Origin: Gautieria morchelliformis
Lineage: Eukaryota; Basidiomycota; Agaricomycetes; Gomphales; Gomphaceae
Direction: 5' to 3'
NCBI GenBank assembly: GCA_015179125.1
Contig: WHVA01000102.1
Coordinates: 186,001 to 250,000 of the forward strand
DNA length: 64,000 nucleotides
Part shown: piece after piece, positions 23,343 through 35,701 of the stretch
Numbering within the stretch: the stretch's first letter is position 1
Layout: each line of letters begins with the position of its first letter
Translations under genes and position numbers: made by a program
Notes under the pieces: model-generated
What the model saw: the letters and a program-made list of their open reading frames with translations, nothing else
The model's database searches: none
Told to the model about the DNA's origin: nothing

Positions 23343-25439
23343 GTGGCGCCATTTGTGGGCTTTTGTGAGCCCTCGTTTAGTGCGGCAGATTCCCTTATCC
23401 ATGCCTCTGTCATCCCTGCGAGGCGGTTAGACCGTCTTGTTGCTGCTGTTCGCAGCTTGATATACTGGTCGGTGGGCAGTAACTCACCTTCTAGGTCTAA
23501 TCGTGCATCAGCGTTTACAAAGACGTGGTCCGGGTGATTGTCATCACTGTGTTGCTCTCGCAGTAGCACGACAGCAGTCTGCTACCTTGTTCTCTACACC
23601 GTCAACATGTACGGTGTTGAAGTTGAAACGGGATAGAAACTCCCACCACCTGACCTAGTGGTCAGATAGGCTCTTTTGGGTCTCCAAGTATTCGAGCCCT
23701 TTGTGGTCTGTGACGAGGGTGAACATTGGTCCCAGTAGTTTATCCTCCCATTTAATGAGAGCCTCGAGCACCGCGATTGTCTCGTGCTCGTGAGTCCGGT
23801 CACTGAACTTCTTTGACAAGGAGCCGGCTGGCCACCAGGTTTTCCAGTCGGGGCCTTGGCCACAGACCACACCGACACTGGCTTTTTACCTGTCGGTGAT
23901 TGCCCAGATTGGCTCTGGGCACCGTGCGCCGTCCCGATCGCGCAGCCAAACCCCAACCTTTCGCAACCCCCGACGCAGGATTGGGGCCTTACAGGCCAAT
24001 GCTTTAATGCTTTGCCACCATTTATCCAGCAGCGGAGTCCATTCTAATGGATGGTTGTTACACACACAGCCTGATAATGGTGTCGTTTATGCGCTAACAT
24101 CTGGCATGTAGTGTGCCAGATATTGTACTAGCCCAAGGAAATGCTGGACGTCGTTAAATGTCCGTGGCCTTCACCACTCGCGAATACGTTGCATCTTGTC
24201 CTCATTGGCATGTACCCTTGGCCATCGATGATGTGGCCGAGGCACTCCATTTGGATGGAATAGAGGTCAACCTTTTTCTTGCTCAGAAAAATGTGGTTCT
24301 TCCTCAGTCTGTCAAAGACAATATAGAGGTGTTCCTTGTGCTCTTGTATTGAGAGCGAGAAAATGAATATGTCGTCCATGTAGACATGGATGAAGTGACC
24401 TATGCAGTCATGGAAGATGGCTGTCATCACCCGTTGGAATGTCGATTGGGCATTACAGTCTCCCATCTGTATCACTTGGCTCCTGAAGCTACCAAGGATT
24501 GTGGCAAAGGCAGTCTTTGCTACGTGATCTGGATGAATCCGGATCTCCTCATATGCTTTGGACATATCGAGTTTTGTGTGATATCGACAGCGAGCCATGT
24601 CGCTATGGATCATATCCTGATCTGGGAAGGGCGTAACGTCCTTCACAGTGTCCTCGTTCTGCTGGTGCAGATTGAAAACGGTCCATGGTGTACCATTCTT
24701 CTTCGGCACACACAGCATGGGTACGGCCTGCTGTGCAACTGCCGGGATCCACCACTTTGCAGTGGTGTAGCATTCTATCTTCGCCGACAGTTCCTCTCAG
24801 AAATGTTTAGGGCACTTCGGTAGTCGATACCGCATGTGTTTGTTGGGATCGATGAGATTGATCTCGTGGTTGATCTCCCACAGGGGCGGGAGCTCTAATG
24901 GAATCCCACTGACTAGGTCAGTGATCCTTTCCATCCATTCCTCGTGGAGGTTAGGGATGTCATCATCCGTGAGTATGATGGGGTGGTTGGGTTAGAAGCC
25001 ATTAGGCGCTGTGTGCATCTATTAGGTCCCACGGCGCACGGGACCACTTTTCTTTTTCCCATCGCTTTCACTGTCAGGTGAGAGCGCCTCTCCCTACGAT
25101 TGTAGGGTGAGCTCAAGGATGAGTCCTTATGCGACTCATCCTTCTGGCTTCAATGAGCCAGTTTTGGCTTCGGCGCCGGGGTGACCCTATGCACCCTTGG
25201 CCCCTTGCCCTCGTTCGTCGACTCATTATCATCGAACGAGACTTGCCCATGGGGATTATTCCGTTCCCCTTACGGATCGTCCCTGGGCTGGAGAAGTCCA
25301 GGGTGATTCCAAATCTCCTTAGGAACGGTGTCCCTAAGATCACGTCATAATATTCAATGTTCGCTACGTCAAAATATTCGTCGTATGTTTCATGACCGAA
25401 TTTAATGGTCGTGTTTGTTCCATAATTGATCGTGGAACA

Positions 25440-25630
25440 GCTGCCTATGCAGGCTAGCTGCAGCATGATTAAAAATAAATAAATAAAAAATAAATAAAAA
25501 ATTGATTGGCTGCTCCAGGGCGAATGTTTTCATCCCTGTAGCTCGTGTGAATTGTGCAGGCTAGTTGCAGCGCGATTGGTTGCTCCAGGGAGAATGTCTT
25601 CATCCCTGTAGCTCGCGTGAATTCGGGGGA
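25440..25630. repeat. Tandem duplication within the Gypsy-3 protease
   Basis: A roughly 90 bp segment is present twice: TTCATCCCTGTAGCTCG at about 25530 and again at about 25599, each next to a GCTGCTCCAGGG/GTTGCTCCAGGG motif and a GCAGGCTAG(C/T)TGCAGC motif. An A/T stretch of TAAATAAATAAAAA repeats (25467-25501) lies next to the left copy. It breaks the frame just downstream of the active site. Confidence 0.8.
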
Positions 25631-25890
25631 CAGCAGTACCCCTTCGCTGCCGCTATCCAGCAGGCAGTGGGCTTTTACGCCATTTATTTCCAGTACCCCA
25701 AGAGGGTACGGTTCTCACTGTGCGGGCACGTTGGCCGCGTCCTATTCTTGCTTTGGTTGTGTTACACCAGTTCGGCCGCATTGTCTGGCGTAACCGACGT
25801 GCATGCCACCATGACTTTCGTGGTGGCGTCGTCTTCCAGCGCAATTCTGATCGCGCTGGACCTGTAAGTGGTGTCTTCCACCTCTTTGTC

Positions 25891-28190
25891 TCATTCATAG
25901 TACTGGGACGGCTCCGGATCCCACTCTTCAGCAGGCGCGTCTCCGTTGTCCGGAGATTCATTGGGTTGGGGATCACCCTCCCCCTCTTCATCAATCTGTT
26001 TAAGGGAATTTTGACCGAGATTCGGATCCGGATCCTTGGTCTCATCATCATGCCTCGCAGCCGCTGTCCTTATACCGGACCTAAGCCGGGGGCACCCCGC
26101 CTTCTTGTGGCCAGGTTGGCCGCATTCAAAGCACATAGCGCTGCTTTGGCTGCCGCTGGGCCAATCATTAGGTCAGCCCAACACTTTCATTGGTGAGGCA
26201 GGTCGCGGGGACAACCCTGATGCTTGAGGCTGTTTAGCTTCAGGCGGGCATCCAGCTTGCGCTCGGTGTGGGGGAAGCAGTCGCTGTGACGCTCCACTAC
26301 TCGAGAACAGGCTAGGTCTGGTCAGGTCCGTCTGTGTCACCGGCTTGCTCCCTGTAAGCCAGGCAGTGCTTGCTGTTGCCACTGCCTCCTCTATCATTTG
26401 GGCCATTTCGAAGAGCTGCTCTCGGCGTTGTAGCGCTTTTTGAGGACCTCATTGCGCAGCATCTCACGCAGGGCCGATACAAACCATCTCCGGAACGTGT
26501 AGTTGTCTGGAGGCTGTATCATACGCTCTGCGTATTTCATGAGCTTGTTCAGCATCTCCTGAACAGTCTTCATGCCCTGCATGACCGCGTCGAATTTATT
26601 CGATGCATGGTGATATGTCAGTGTGTGCAGGAACATCTTTTGAAGGCCCTGCATCACTGTTTCCAGGGTCCAACTGCGGACCAGCAATCGAAGTGTTCTA
26701 CATTTCGGAGGAACCATTCCTGGGCTTTGCCGGTCAGGTGAGTGCCCACGTAGCCGACCTGCATGTCTACGCTGGTTGGCCCTAGGAGGCAGTTCACTTT
26801 CAGCCATCGTAAGATGGCTACGATGAAGATTTCAAACTCTTCAAGGTCAGATCCCCTGGTGTATGGCTTGGGGTGAGCTAGCTTCACACCGGCCTTTGCG
26901 AGCACAGACTTCTCCGGGTCTGTGTCGGCAGCGTCTGCTAACACCACGCGGATCATCCGTGTGATCCCGTCATACGGCTCCAGCGGTATGACATCAGCCT
27001 GATCCGGTATGCCCTGGCCCTCTGTTGGGGCCATGGATCGTTCGCGTGGCTGTGATGCCACATGGGGATGGCTGTTGTATGCCCTGACGGGCCCCGGGCC
27101 CAGGTCGGGCTTGGGATCAGGAGCATTTTGTGCTCTCGGGTCTGGGGGCATTTTGTGCCTGGTGTCCCCCATCAGTCCCACGTTGCGGATCCGCAGCCTG
27201 CTGCGCGCGCTTGTCGTGTGTCCTGCATGGCTCGCGTGAGCTGTTCGTTGGGCTGCTGAGTGGCGTGGCTTTGGGCCACCACTTCCTCGCCATTCTTCCC
27301 TTCCTCGCCGTTCTTCACCAACAGCTCAAGAGCCCACGTATGGCGGCATGCAGCTGCGGCCTCTTATCACTGCCAGTGCGTGACTTCGAGCTCTAGGCTC
27401 TCTGTCGTCACTTCACAGTCAGGCTCTGAGGTGACCTGCTCTCTGACAATCTGTTGGATCATCTTGCGGCTGTCCGTGGGGGCAGCCAGTTTCTCTTGGG
27501 GTTCATTTCTGAACTGCACGTCCTGTTCGACTGGGACGGCTGGCGGCAGCATTCGCTGCCTGTCCAGTTCCTTTCATCGCTGATCTTCCACGTCATGGCC
27601 ACGTTCATTAGCTGCGGACTGTCGCAAGCTTTGACACCATGCTTTGCATTCCCCGCGTGAGTGGAGGGCCATCTGGACCTCCTCCAGCGTGGCTGCGTCT
27701 TGCAGCCTGATCTCCTCGGCTTGGTGGAGTTCCTTGCCAATCTCCCTGATGGCAGCGGCAATGTTGTCAAGCTGCGATGCTAGTTGATCGTGCTTGTGGC
27801 CCATGAGGGTGCTCTGGTGCGCATCCTGCACCTGCTTGTTCATTGCCTCCACCGTCTCGTTGTCAATGGCATGAGTCCTCGAGCTCTTGCAACTTGAGCT
27901 CAAGTATTCCGAGCCCTGACCGTCTTCAGGGGCTCGTCTTCTTTGTCTTTTTCCTCCTTCGGGAATGATTGTCGTTGCTCAACTTCATGAGCGGCGGTTC
28001 GCGTCATGGCTTTGTTCCTGTCTCGATATTGATGCTCTGCCATCTGACGATGGCGAGACTTCTCTGCCTTTTCCCTTGTCCCTGGGAAGAGGGGATTGGA
28101 GGGGTGGCGCCAGCTTGTCGCCCGGCAACATCTCATCCTCAACCACACTCTGTGAGACATGGTCAGGGTTTTCCTCATCCTCTATTGGGG
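25891..28190 (-). pseudogene. Gypsy-3 gag with CCHC knuckle
   Basis: Reading leftward, the N-terminal part (28180-27360) is highly charged and helical (HEVEQRQSFPKEEKDKEDE, QLASQLDNIAAAIREIGKEL). The gag core follows (27181-26420: LEEFEIFIVAILRWLKVN, YVGTHLTGKAQEWFLRNVEH, LNKLMKYAERMIQPPDNY). A single CCHC knuckle CFECGQPGHKKAGCP begins at 26133, ahead of an acidic tail. At least three frameshifts or stops are needed to join these. Protease follows immediately. Confidence 0.82.
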
Positions 28191-28194
28191 GGAC

Positions 28195-29712
28195 TGTCAG
28201 GATTGTATTTTAGGCGTTAATATCATGTATTAGTGAACACAGTGAATGCCCGAATAACTTGTGCAAATAAGTATGCCATTCGGCGAAATGGGTGAACCAA
28301 TAAATGTTCGGAAGATAAGAGGGCTACCCAAATGGAGCTCGCCTGATCTACAGTCATAGCCAAATAGCCTGTGGCACTTGACGATGTAATGTGCAAGGTG
28401 TCACGGAAAGGTTGTCCAAGTAGGGACAATCATTTGGCCGGTGAAGGCACTCCTTCAGAGCCCTTCACCGACAGCACAGAAAATAATCCAAAGGCTAAGG
28501 TAATGAAGATGAAGTATGAGAACTCACCAGTGATGCCTAAGTCTTCTTCTGGTCGAAGATAGGAATCTACAGGAGAAGGCTCAAGACGATGGTCACAGCG
28601 AGGTCAAGTTTGCACAAGATGGATGATAATTGAACGGGGAATATACATGTGAATGTAGACTACTTGTATCTAATGGTCATATGATGCTAGCGAATAGGAA
28701 AGAGGCTGTCTGGAGTCAGGGTTGCATAGGGGTGTGCCGTCAGGATACATAATAGATGAAATAGACATACAATAGAGTGAAAAGGGGGGTGTGAACATGA
28801 AATGATGGAGAGGAAAGAGGGTGAAGGCCCCTATGTACGAAAGCACGCCTTGGAACCTGCATATACACCACCCTGCATGGACTCTTCATCTGCTGGGTTG
28901 ATCCCACACGACCTACAGGTAGGACATTCCGCAAATGTATCCCAGCCATATCAACACCTAAAGGGGATGGATCGGGAAGATGATGGGGCCAGTGATGTGT
29001 TGGGTGCATTTATGCTCCTGCACCAAAATCAAGCATAATATGTTCGATTTACTGTATGGTGTTCCAATTCTTTCTCACATTGTTCTTGTACCATGCATTC
29101 ATTTCTCTGATTATTTTCGAAAATTTCCAGTCACTCCCTATCTCTCCATTCCACTTTGTTATTTCTATTTTCACAGGCGGCTGCACCCAGCGGAGTTTGA
29201 AATGACTTCGACGCGCGAGCCCATGGGCGCTAAAGGGTCGGGTGCACGTATATGCCTTTTGAGACAGGATAGTGCTCCTCTCTCAGTGACAATAAATTCA
29301 CTGAGAGAGGCGAGTAGTATCTTTCATATTTACATAGCATGTTGACTGAAAATCATGTAGTGTATTTGATTCTAGGTATTGTATTAATATAATAGTGACA
29401 ATAAATTCACTGAGAGAGTGTATTTGATTCTAGCTTTCTAAGAACTCTACCGAACCTTCCCTGCCATAGCCCCTAGTTGCTAACATGATGAACCATCACG
29501 CCGGGTAAAGGGTGTTGATCATGTCTGATGGTGTGCCTGCTGGCGAATGATGTGAGCAGTGAATGGTCATTCGGCAAATGTGGTGAAGAGCGAGTGGAAC
29601 GAACATAGTTGGGGAGTGGTCAGAGGGCATAGTGAACTCGGGTGAAGATGTAGGAGGAATGATGAGGTGAGGAACAGTGACCGTGGTGCAAGGGAATATA
29701 CAGGTCATGACA
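28195..29712 (-). repeat. Gypsy-3 5' LTR (family D), interrupted by a copia solo LTR
   Basis: On the minus strand the LTR starts TGTCATGACCTGTATATTCC at 29712 and ends AATCCTGACA at 28195. Without the insertion at 28998-29485 it is about 1.0 kb. Homologous copies in plus orientation lie at 31122-32075 and, truncated, at 40615-41008. The matching 3' LTR of Gypsy-3 is missing. Confidence 0.85.
28998..29485 (+). mobile_element. Copia solo LTR in Gypsy-3 LTR
   Basis: A 488 bp LTR from TGTTGGGTGCATTTATGC to GTTGCTAACA, flanked by TGATG (28993-28997 and 29486-29490). The 13 bp hairpin is at 29277-29310. Confidence 0.95.
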
Positions 29713-30007
29713 GGGACGAGGGCGGTGAGATGTACAATCTCTCCGTCTTCTGGCATCCTGGATTCTTGGTCCAGGGTAGCGTCAGCCATTGTGTCACTGG
29801 GCTGTGCCTGTGGTGTGGACCGCGAGCTCGATGCTCATGTCCATCTTCGACTGCGTGGAATCATCATGCTCGCAGCCGACAGTAGAGGGTCTACTGGAGG
29901 GTATCAATGATGTTTAGTCGTCAATGCAGCGATCTTTTTCAAGATTGCTTCGAACCCACAATCGGTTGGTTGCGTGGCGATCAACTGCAGGATAGTTCAA
30001 AAAGGTG
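29713..30007. other. Unassigned spacer
   Basis: I see no family match. Open frames of about 70 codons have no domain signature. Confidence 0.3.
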
Positions 30008-30239
30008 TAAAGATGTGGATCTTAAGCCTTGTGTCACAAGAGCACAACAGAACATGACCAATGTGTGGTATTCTGAATGCTACGTAGTGACAGTGTAAGG
30101 GTAAGATGCGATGGGAACTGCTGACCGGTTCCCATGCATAAACTATACAGTGGGTCCCTAAGGGGCCCACTGGGATTAGGTAATAACTAGTGTACATACA
30201 TGGGTACATAGGTTATTTACACACATTGTGTCCCAACAC
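30008..30239 (+). repeat. Gypsy LTR-like block (TGTAAAGATG family)
   Basis: Starts TGTAAAGATGTGGATC and ends TGTGTCCCAACA. The first ~150 bp match 2613-2765 in inverse orientation. Flanks AAAGG and CCATG do not match, so it is not a clean solo LTR; it abuts an integrase fragment. Confidence 0.55.
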
Positions 30240-30957
30240 CATGACACCCGGGTCGTGGGGCACGCTGGCAGGTGGAAGATGCTGGAGTTAGTGGCTCGGA
30301 ACTACTGGTGGCCTCAGATGTCCCACTACATTTGACAGTATGTGAAGATGTGTGACCTTTGCCTCTGTACCAAAGCACAGCGGCATCTGCCTGTTGGAGA
30401 GCTTGTTCCACTCCCCATTCCGGAGTCCTGCTGGGACACCATGAGTGTTGACTTCATCGTCGAACTCCTGGAGTCTCATGGCTATAACACAATCATTAAT
30501 GTCGTGGACTTTGTACGCAAGGTGTCCCACTTCATTCTGACACACATGACGATCACGGCCATTGGAGCGGTCTGCCTGTTCCTTGCGCATGTCTGGAAGT
30601 TGCATGGGCTCCTGAAGCAAGTCATTTCTGACTGAGGTCTGCAGTTCGTCACAGAACTGACAGGGGAGCTCTACCACCTGCTCAGAATAAAGGTGGCTAC
30701 CACAACAGCATACCACCCGCAGGATGATGGACAGACAGAATGGGTCAATAAGGAGCTAGAGCAATATCTCTGCCTCTTCATCAATGAGAGGCAGGATGAC
30801 TGGGATGAGCTACTTCCACTGGCGGAATTCCAATACAACAACCATGTACATTCTGCCATGCAGCAGACTCCCTTCATGCTCGACTCCGGGCAACACCTGC
30901 GTATGGGCTTTGAGCCACACCAGGGTCATGACGCATTTATTTCCCATACCCAGTAGC
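30240..30957 (+). pseudogene. Gypsy-5 integrase fragment
   Basis: The plus strand encodes the zinc-binding end and catalytic core of a Ty3/gypsy integrase: HAGRWKMLELVARNYWWPQ, then CDLCLCTK, MSVDFIVELLESHGYNTII with the first Asp, VISD-stop-GLQF where SDRG is expected (TGA at 30633-30635), YHPQDDGQTEWVNKELEQYL with the Glu region, and AEFQYNNHVHSAMQQTPF. It ends near 30957 and joins LTR-type sequence. No RT precedes it; that part is missing. Confidence 0.85.
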
Positions 30958-31121
30958 TCTGTCCTCCCCTTCATCACTCCACTTCTACATTCGCTCCGAT
31001 CGCCCTTCACCGAGTTCACCGAACGACCTTGGCTACTCACGTCATTGGCTGGCTTGATAGTTCATCACTGGTCCTCTCACCCCCTCAGCTCAACCCCCTG
31101 TGGATGTTCCTCTGGCCAGAT
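30958..31121 (+). repeat. Diverged internal fragment of LTR family D
   Basis: GTTCATCACTGGTCC and GATGTTCCTCTGGCCAGA resemble the middle of the family D LTR (31340-31395). A complete family D LTR starts immediately after, so this looks like the tail of an older copy. Confidence 0.45.
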
Positions 31122-32075
31122 TGTCATGGCCCGCATATTTCTTGCACCCAGCTATCCCTGTTTTCCCTTCTACCACTCCTCCTTCATGTTCGCTCGGCTT
31201 CGCCCTGCCCTCCAACCACACCTCATCTATGATCGCTGCATTCACCCTTCACCACATTCGCCGAATGACTATTCACTGCTTGCATCATGCCAGCAGGCAC
31301 ACCATCAAACACGATTGACATCCTCTACCTGGCGTGATGGTTCATCACTGGCCCCATCATCTTCCCAATGCAACCCCTTTAGGTGTTCATATGGCCAGGA
31401 CACATTCGTGGGATGCCCTAACTGTCGATTGTGTGGGATCAGCCCAGCAGACGAAGAGCCCGTGCAGGGTAACATATATGCGGGTCTCAAGGCGTGTTTT
31501 TGTACATAGGTTCCTTCATCCCCTTTCCTCCCTGTCATTTCATGTTCGCACTCCTCTTTCATTCTATTGTATCTGTGTTTCATCTATTTGTATCATGACT
31601 GCGCACCCCTCTCCAACCCTGACTCAATATGCCCTCTTTCCTATTCACTAGCATCATATGAGCATTCGATGTAAGTAGTCTACATTCACATGTATATTCC
31701 TCAGTTCAATTATCATATGTCTATCTTGTGAAAAACTTGACCTCGCTGTGACTATCCTCTTGAGCCCTCTGCTGTAGATCGAACTATTATCTGTGCTGTC
31801 GGTGAAGGGCTCCAAAGGAGCGCCTTTGTGGGCGAAAGGATTGTTGCTACTTAAACAACCTTTCCGTGACACCTTGCACGTTACATCGTCAAGTGCCACG
31901 GGCTATTTCGCTACAACTGTAGATAGGGTGAGCCCCGATCGGGCAACCCTCTTATCTTTTGAACATTTATCGGTTCACCCTATTTTCCCAACGGCATACT
32001 TATTCGCACATGTTATTTGGGCATTCGCTGTGTTCACTAATACATGAGATTAACGCCTAAAAACCAATATTGACA
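31122..32075 (+). repeat. LTR family D, full-length copy
   Basis: 954 bp from TGTCATGGCCCGCATATT to CCAATATTGACA, homologous along its length to the Gypsy-3 LTR at 28195-29712. Flanking pentamers do not match (CAGAT and GTATA), so it is probably the 5' LTR of a truncated element rather than a solo LTR. Confidence 0.8.
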
Positions 32076-32102
32076 GTATAATTGAACTAACAACTAAAGT
32101 CA

Positions 32103-32549
32103 ATGCCTTATTCCATCTACTCATCACTCCCTCCCATTTATGCACCCCTTCGAGGGACAACCTCCCCGCACCACTCCTTCGCACAGATTCCTACCCCACC
32201 GGGTGGGCCTGCCCCACTTCTATTGATGGGACAACCTCACCCCTTTGAGGGACAACCTCCCCCACACCAACCTTTCACACAGATTCCTGCCCCACCTGGC
32301 GGGCCAGCGCCACTTCTATTTGCAGGACAACCTCCCCCACACCAACCTTTCGCACAGATTCCTCCCCCACCTGGTGGGCCTGAGTCTTCTTTATTCATGG
32401 GACAGCCTGACCCCTTCGTGGGTCAACCTCCCCCCCAACAATCCCTCGCACAGACTCCTGCCACACCTGGCAGGCCTGCACCACTTCTATTCATGGGACA
32501 ACCTCACCCCTTCGCAAGTCACCTTCCACCACAACAATCTGATTCCTGA
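32103..32549 (+). CDS. Proline-rich tandem-repeat ORF (148 aa), uncharacterised
   Basis: An ATG-started ORF just downstream of LTR family D encodes four to five imperfect repeats of about 25-34 residues built around FAQIPTPPGGPAPLLFMGQP. It has no zinc knuckle or other domain. The position 27 bp after the LTR suggests the start of a gag-like ORF, but low-complexity coding of this kind could also be a tandem repeat with a fortuitous frame. The repeat is visible at DNA level (CACAGATTCCT at about 32180, 32275, 32348 and 32449). Confidence 0.4.
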   Translation: MPYSIYSSLPPIYAPLRGTTSPHHSFAQIPTPPGGPAPLLLMGQPHPFEGQPPPHQPFTQIPAPPGGPAPLLFAGQPPPHQPFAQIPPPPGGPESSLFMGQPDPFVGQPPPQQSLAQTPATPGRPAPLLFMGQPHPFASHLPPQQSDS

Positions 32550-32661
32550 CCTATCTGGTGGGCCTGGGCCTTCTCTTCAACTGAATTCCGAATTGTCCTT
32601 CACAACTCTTACCCACCACTGCTCTGTTTCTTTGAACAACAACCTTGGAGGATATTCATAA

Positions 32662-33200
32662 TGGTTATGTAATACAGCATATATGAGTATATAATATATA
32701 CACTAAGAGTATTAATAACAACATATAGGAATATATAGTAGTATTTATAAGGAGAATAATAGATGTTATTAGATGATTCTGTATATATTTAAACATCTCG
32801 AAGATATATATACATATGAGAGAGTATTAGACTACAAGATAGAGTAACAGATACTTGGAGAGATACTTGTAACAGATATGAGTAGGAGTATTAGTATGAC
32901 TAGTTATAATGAGAGAGTATTAGGCTACCATATGGAGTAATAGTAGTTGTCTAGATATTTGTAATATATATGAATGGTTATAATGATATAGTGTATATTA
33001 AAAGTGGGTAGAAAAAAATAAGAAGAGGCGTACAAATAAGAATGGGCGTTCTCGTCGGCAGAGCCCTGCTCGGGGAGGGACAAAAGAAAATTTATTTATA
33101 TCCCAACAATAAGATTGGCATGTAATTTCGTCCTCTTCTTTTCTATAATTTGAGAATAAAATGGGTGAAGCTACAGGTAATAAAAAGTTGTGAGCATCCG
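32662..33200. other. A/T-rich spacer
   Basis: Rich in ATATAT and GAGAGTATTAG words that recur at 32819, 32842 and 32912. I see no coding signature. It may contain the lost 5' LTR and leader of Gypsy-4, but no LTR match was found. Confidence 0.4.
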
Positions 33201-34961
33201 CCCTTATCTACTCTGTACCACCTGTGTACTTGTTTGCCTCTATTAGCTCCCATTCCAGTTCATCCTTCATCATCCATGTACACCTTCCCGGTCTTTCTAA
33301 CTCTGTTCCTACTCTCATTGACTCTGGTGCCACTTCGAATTTCATTGATAGCTCACTTTCCTCTCGTCCTGGTTTCATATGTACATCTCTCTGTTCACAG
33401 ATCGCTCCCTCCCTTTTCGACGGGAAGCCAGCCACTGCTGGTTTAATTCACAAGTATCAAGATACTAGTATCACTTTCAGCGACTCCTCTTCGCAGGACA
33501 TTTCGCTCCTTGTCACAAGGTTACACCCTTTGGCCGCAATCGTTCTTGGGCTTCTGTGGTTTCGCTCTATGAAACCCACTTTCGATTGGGGCTCTCTCTA
33601 AATCACCTTTGCTTCCAGGACTGATTCCATGCTCCCACGTATGATGGGCGCTGAGGCCTGCACGATGATTTCCCCTCCAGCTATCTTCGACAGTATTCCT
33701 GAACTCCACACTGCCTCGATACCTTTGCCACCATCAGTTCCTGGTTTGTATTCATCCCCACCATCCTTGGGTTATGTCCCGAACGCGGCAATCGGACCAC
33801 TCTCTTACATCCCGGTCCTTCCACCAGATGTCACTTCCTCACCCGCTCCTATTCTGAATCTTTCTGGTTACGAACAGACGTTCGACATGGATGGCGAACC
33901 ATTACTTCTCTCAACCAAGCCTATCAAGAATCACTCCTCTGAGTCCTCCATATCGCTCCCTAATATTCTCATCCATCCATTTTCAGTCACGAAAGAAAGC
34001 ATAATAGAAACCAAACCTATTCGACCAAAAACAGAGCCCGTTCCAAGCCAGCATCGCCCCTGTACACCATGTACAGAATCTCCAACCGATGACCACCTCC
34101 CATTCCGTTATTCGCCTCCTGATCCGCCTCTGACATGGAGGACAACACCGCATATAAGCTTAATCAGTGCGGCCACCTTTGAGCTCATCATGAAACTCAG
34201 CGAAGAACAAACCTTCATGTTAAACATGCACCCTACCATCCACGAACCCACTTCGCTTCACGCTGTAGGCAACGCACCATCTCCTACTACACTTCTTCAT
34301 GAAAACCCCCTACCGAAGGACGAGTTAGAAATGTTCAGGACTGTGGTATCAGAGGAGTACCACGACTTCTTCGATATCTTCTCGCGTGCTAAAGCCAAAG
34401 ACTTGCCCCTACATCGGCCATCGAGATTGAAAACGATGGCACACCACCTCACGGTCCCATATATCCACTCTCGAACACCGAATTAGAAGCGCTCCATGAC
34501 TATCTCAAAGATATGCTCTGCAAGGGATTCATCCGCTTCTCCCAATCACCTGGTGGTGCCCCTGTTGTATTCGTGAAAAAGAAGGATGGTACACTGTGAA
34601 TGTGTGTGGACTACCAAGGGTTGAATTGTATCACGCGAAAGAACAAGTACCCAATCCCACTGATTCCGAGCCTTATTGACCAACTCAAAAGCGCGAACAT
34701 CTATACCAAATTCGACCTCCATGCTCGGTTCAACAATGTTTGGATCGCCTCTGGCCAAGAGTGGAAAATAGCCTTCTGAATTTGATTTGGGTCCTTAGAA
34801 TATCTTGTCATGCCGTTGGGGTTGACGAACGCTCCAGCTACTTTCCAACACTTCATGAATGACATCTTGTAAGACATGGCTGACGTCTTCATTGTAGTCT
34901 ACCTCAACGACATCCTCATCTTCTCCAAGAACAGGAAGGATCATTTAGAGCATGTCCGAAT

Positions 34962-35701
34962 TGTGGTTTTATACTAGGAATATGATTTTAAGACGATGTG
35001 ATTTAATCTCTTTAATTATGAGATAAATCGAGTAAGTTTTGAAGTAGACAGGAATATCTGCACGCACAGTGGGTATGCGTGTCTTGTGAATATTGTCGAC
35101 TAGAAAATCTACTACAGAATGAGAGGTGAAACGATGTGTTATTTCACTACTGTTTTATTGTACATGGGGCTACGTATTTATTAGTTACTAGTGGCACTTG
35201 GCGGTCAAGGGATTGGTGGTGTGATACTGAAGGGATGATGGAATGGGGCGAGCGGTGCACATGTAACGATAGGAGTGGCGACATTTGTTGTATAGGTTGG
35301 GCTTGGAGATGGAGTGTAAAGTAGGATGCGGGAACGGAAGTTTAGTGAAGGATAGGGGGCATAGTCTGGGTATAGGCAGGGTTGGCTCGACGTGTCGCGT
35401 CCCTTGATTGGGTCACGTGACTGATGGGAGGCGCGTGATTCGGGATGGGCTCGGTGTTCTTGGATAGCGTTTTGGGTGTCGTAAGTCGTGGTAACTCGTG
35501 ATATGTGTCCCTGTGACATCGGGGGAGTCGGGGGATGTGATTGGGTCAATCTGAGTGGGTATATGATGATCCGGCGGTCTCGGGTACTAGTGCCGTGATG
35601 CATATATCCCGAGAGAGGGGTTATCGATGTATTGGTCGTGATATGGGGTTGTGTTTGTTGTAGTTAATATGTTAATATTGTATTCTTTAATACTTTCAAC
35701 A
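34962..35701 (+). mobile_element. Solo LTR in Gypsy-4 RT (family E)
   Basis: A 740 bp block from TGTGGTTTTATACTAGG to ACTTTCAACA, flanked by CGAAT (34957-34961 and 35702-35706). Deleting it with one duplication joins the RT frame as HVRMVLSSLRKPN. No other copy is seen in the window. Confidence 0.9.

Larger units (their letters stand above)
21328..25870 (-). pseudogene. Gypsy-3 pol: protease, RT, RNase H, integrase, chromodomain
   Basis: The minus strand reads through a full chromovirus Pol with several frameshifts. The protease active site is LLDSGSEGVLLSPEF (about 25640-25680). The RT spans about 24850-24130, with FNLHQQNEDTV, YHTKLDMSKAYEEI and HVYMDDIFIFS. RNase H is at about 23900-23650 (TLVTDHKGLEYLETQK). 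A copia solo LTR interrupts between RNase H and integrase (22855-23342). The integrase zinc region HQIVGHYGHLKTSN...CTSCVKC lies at about 22590-22430, with core motifs NNFMGPLPKSTDSDYLMVVI and HPQMDGAAERANHSI. The C-terminal part ends HISPVFHSSLI and leads to a chromodomain (DKEWLINEIS, FQVRWTLGDVTWEP) at 21495-21328. Chromodomains steer integration to marked chromatin. Confidence 0.88.

Noticed and set aside
21546..27900. Plus-strand open frames in the Gypsy-3 region (for example 25720-26196 and 27009-27583)
   Set aside because: Shadows of minus-strand gag-pol, which has recognisable protease, RT and integrase motifs.
30008..30239. Clean solo LTR with target duplication
   Set aside because: Flanking pentamers AAAGG and CCATG do not match; kept only as an LTR-like block.
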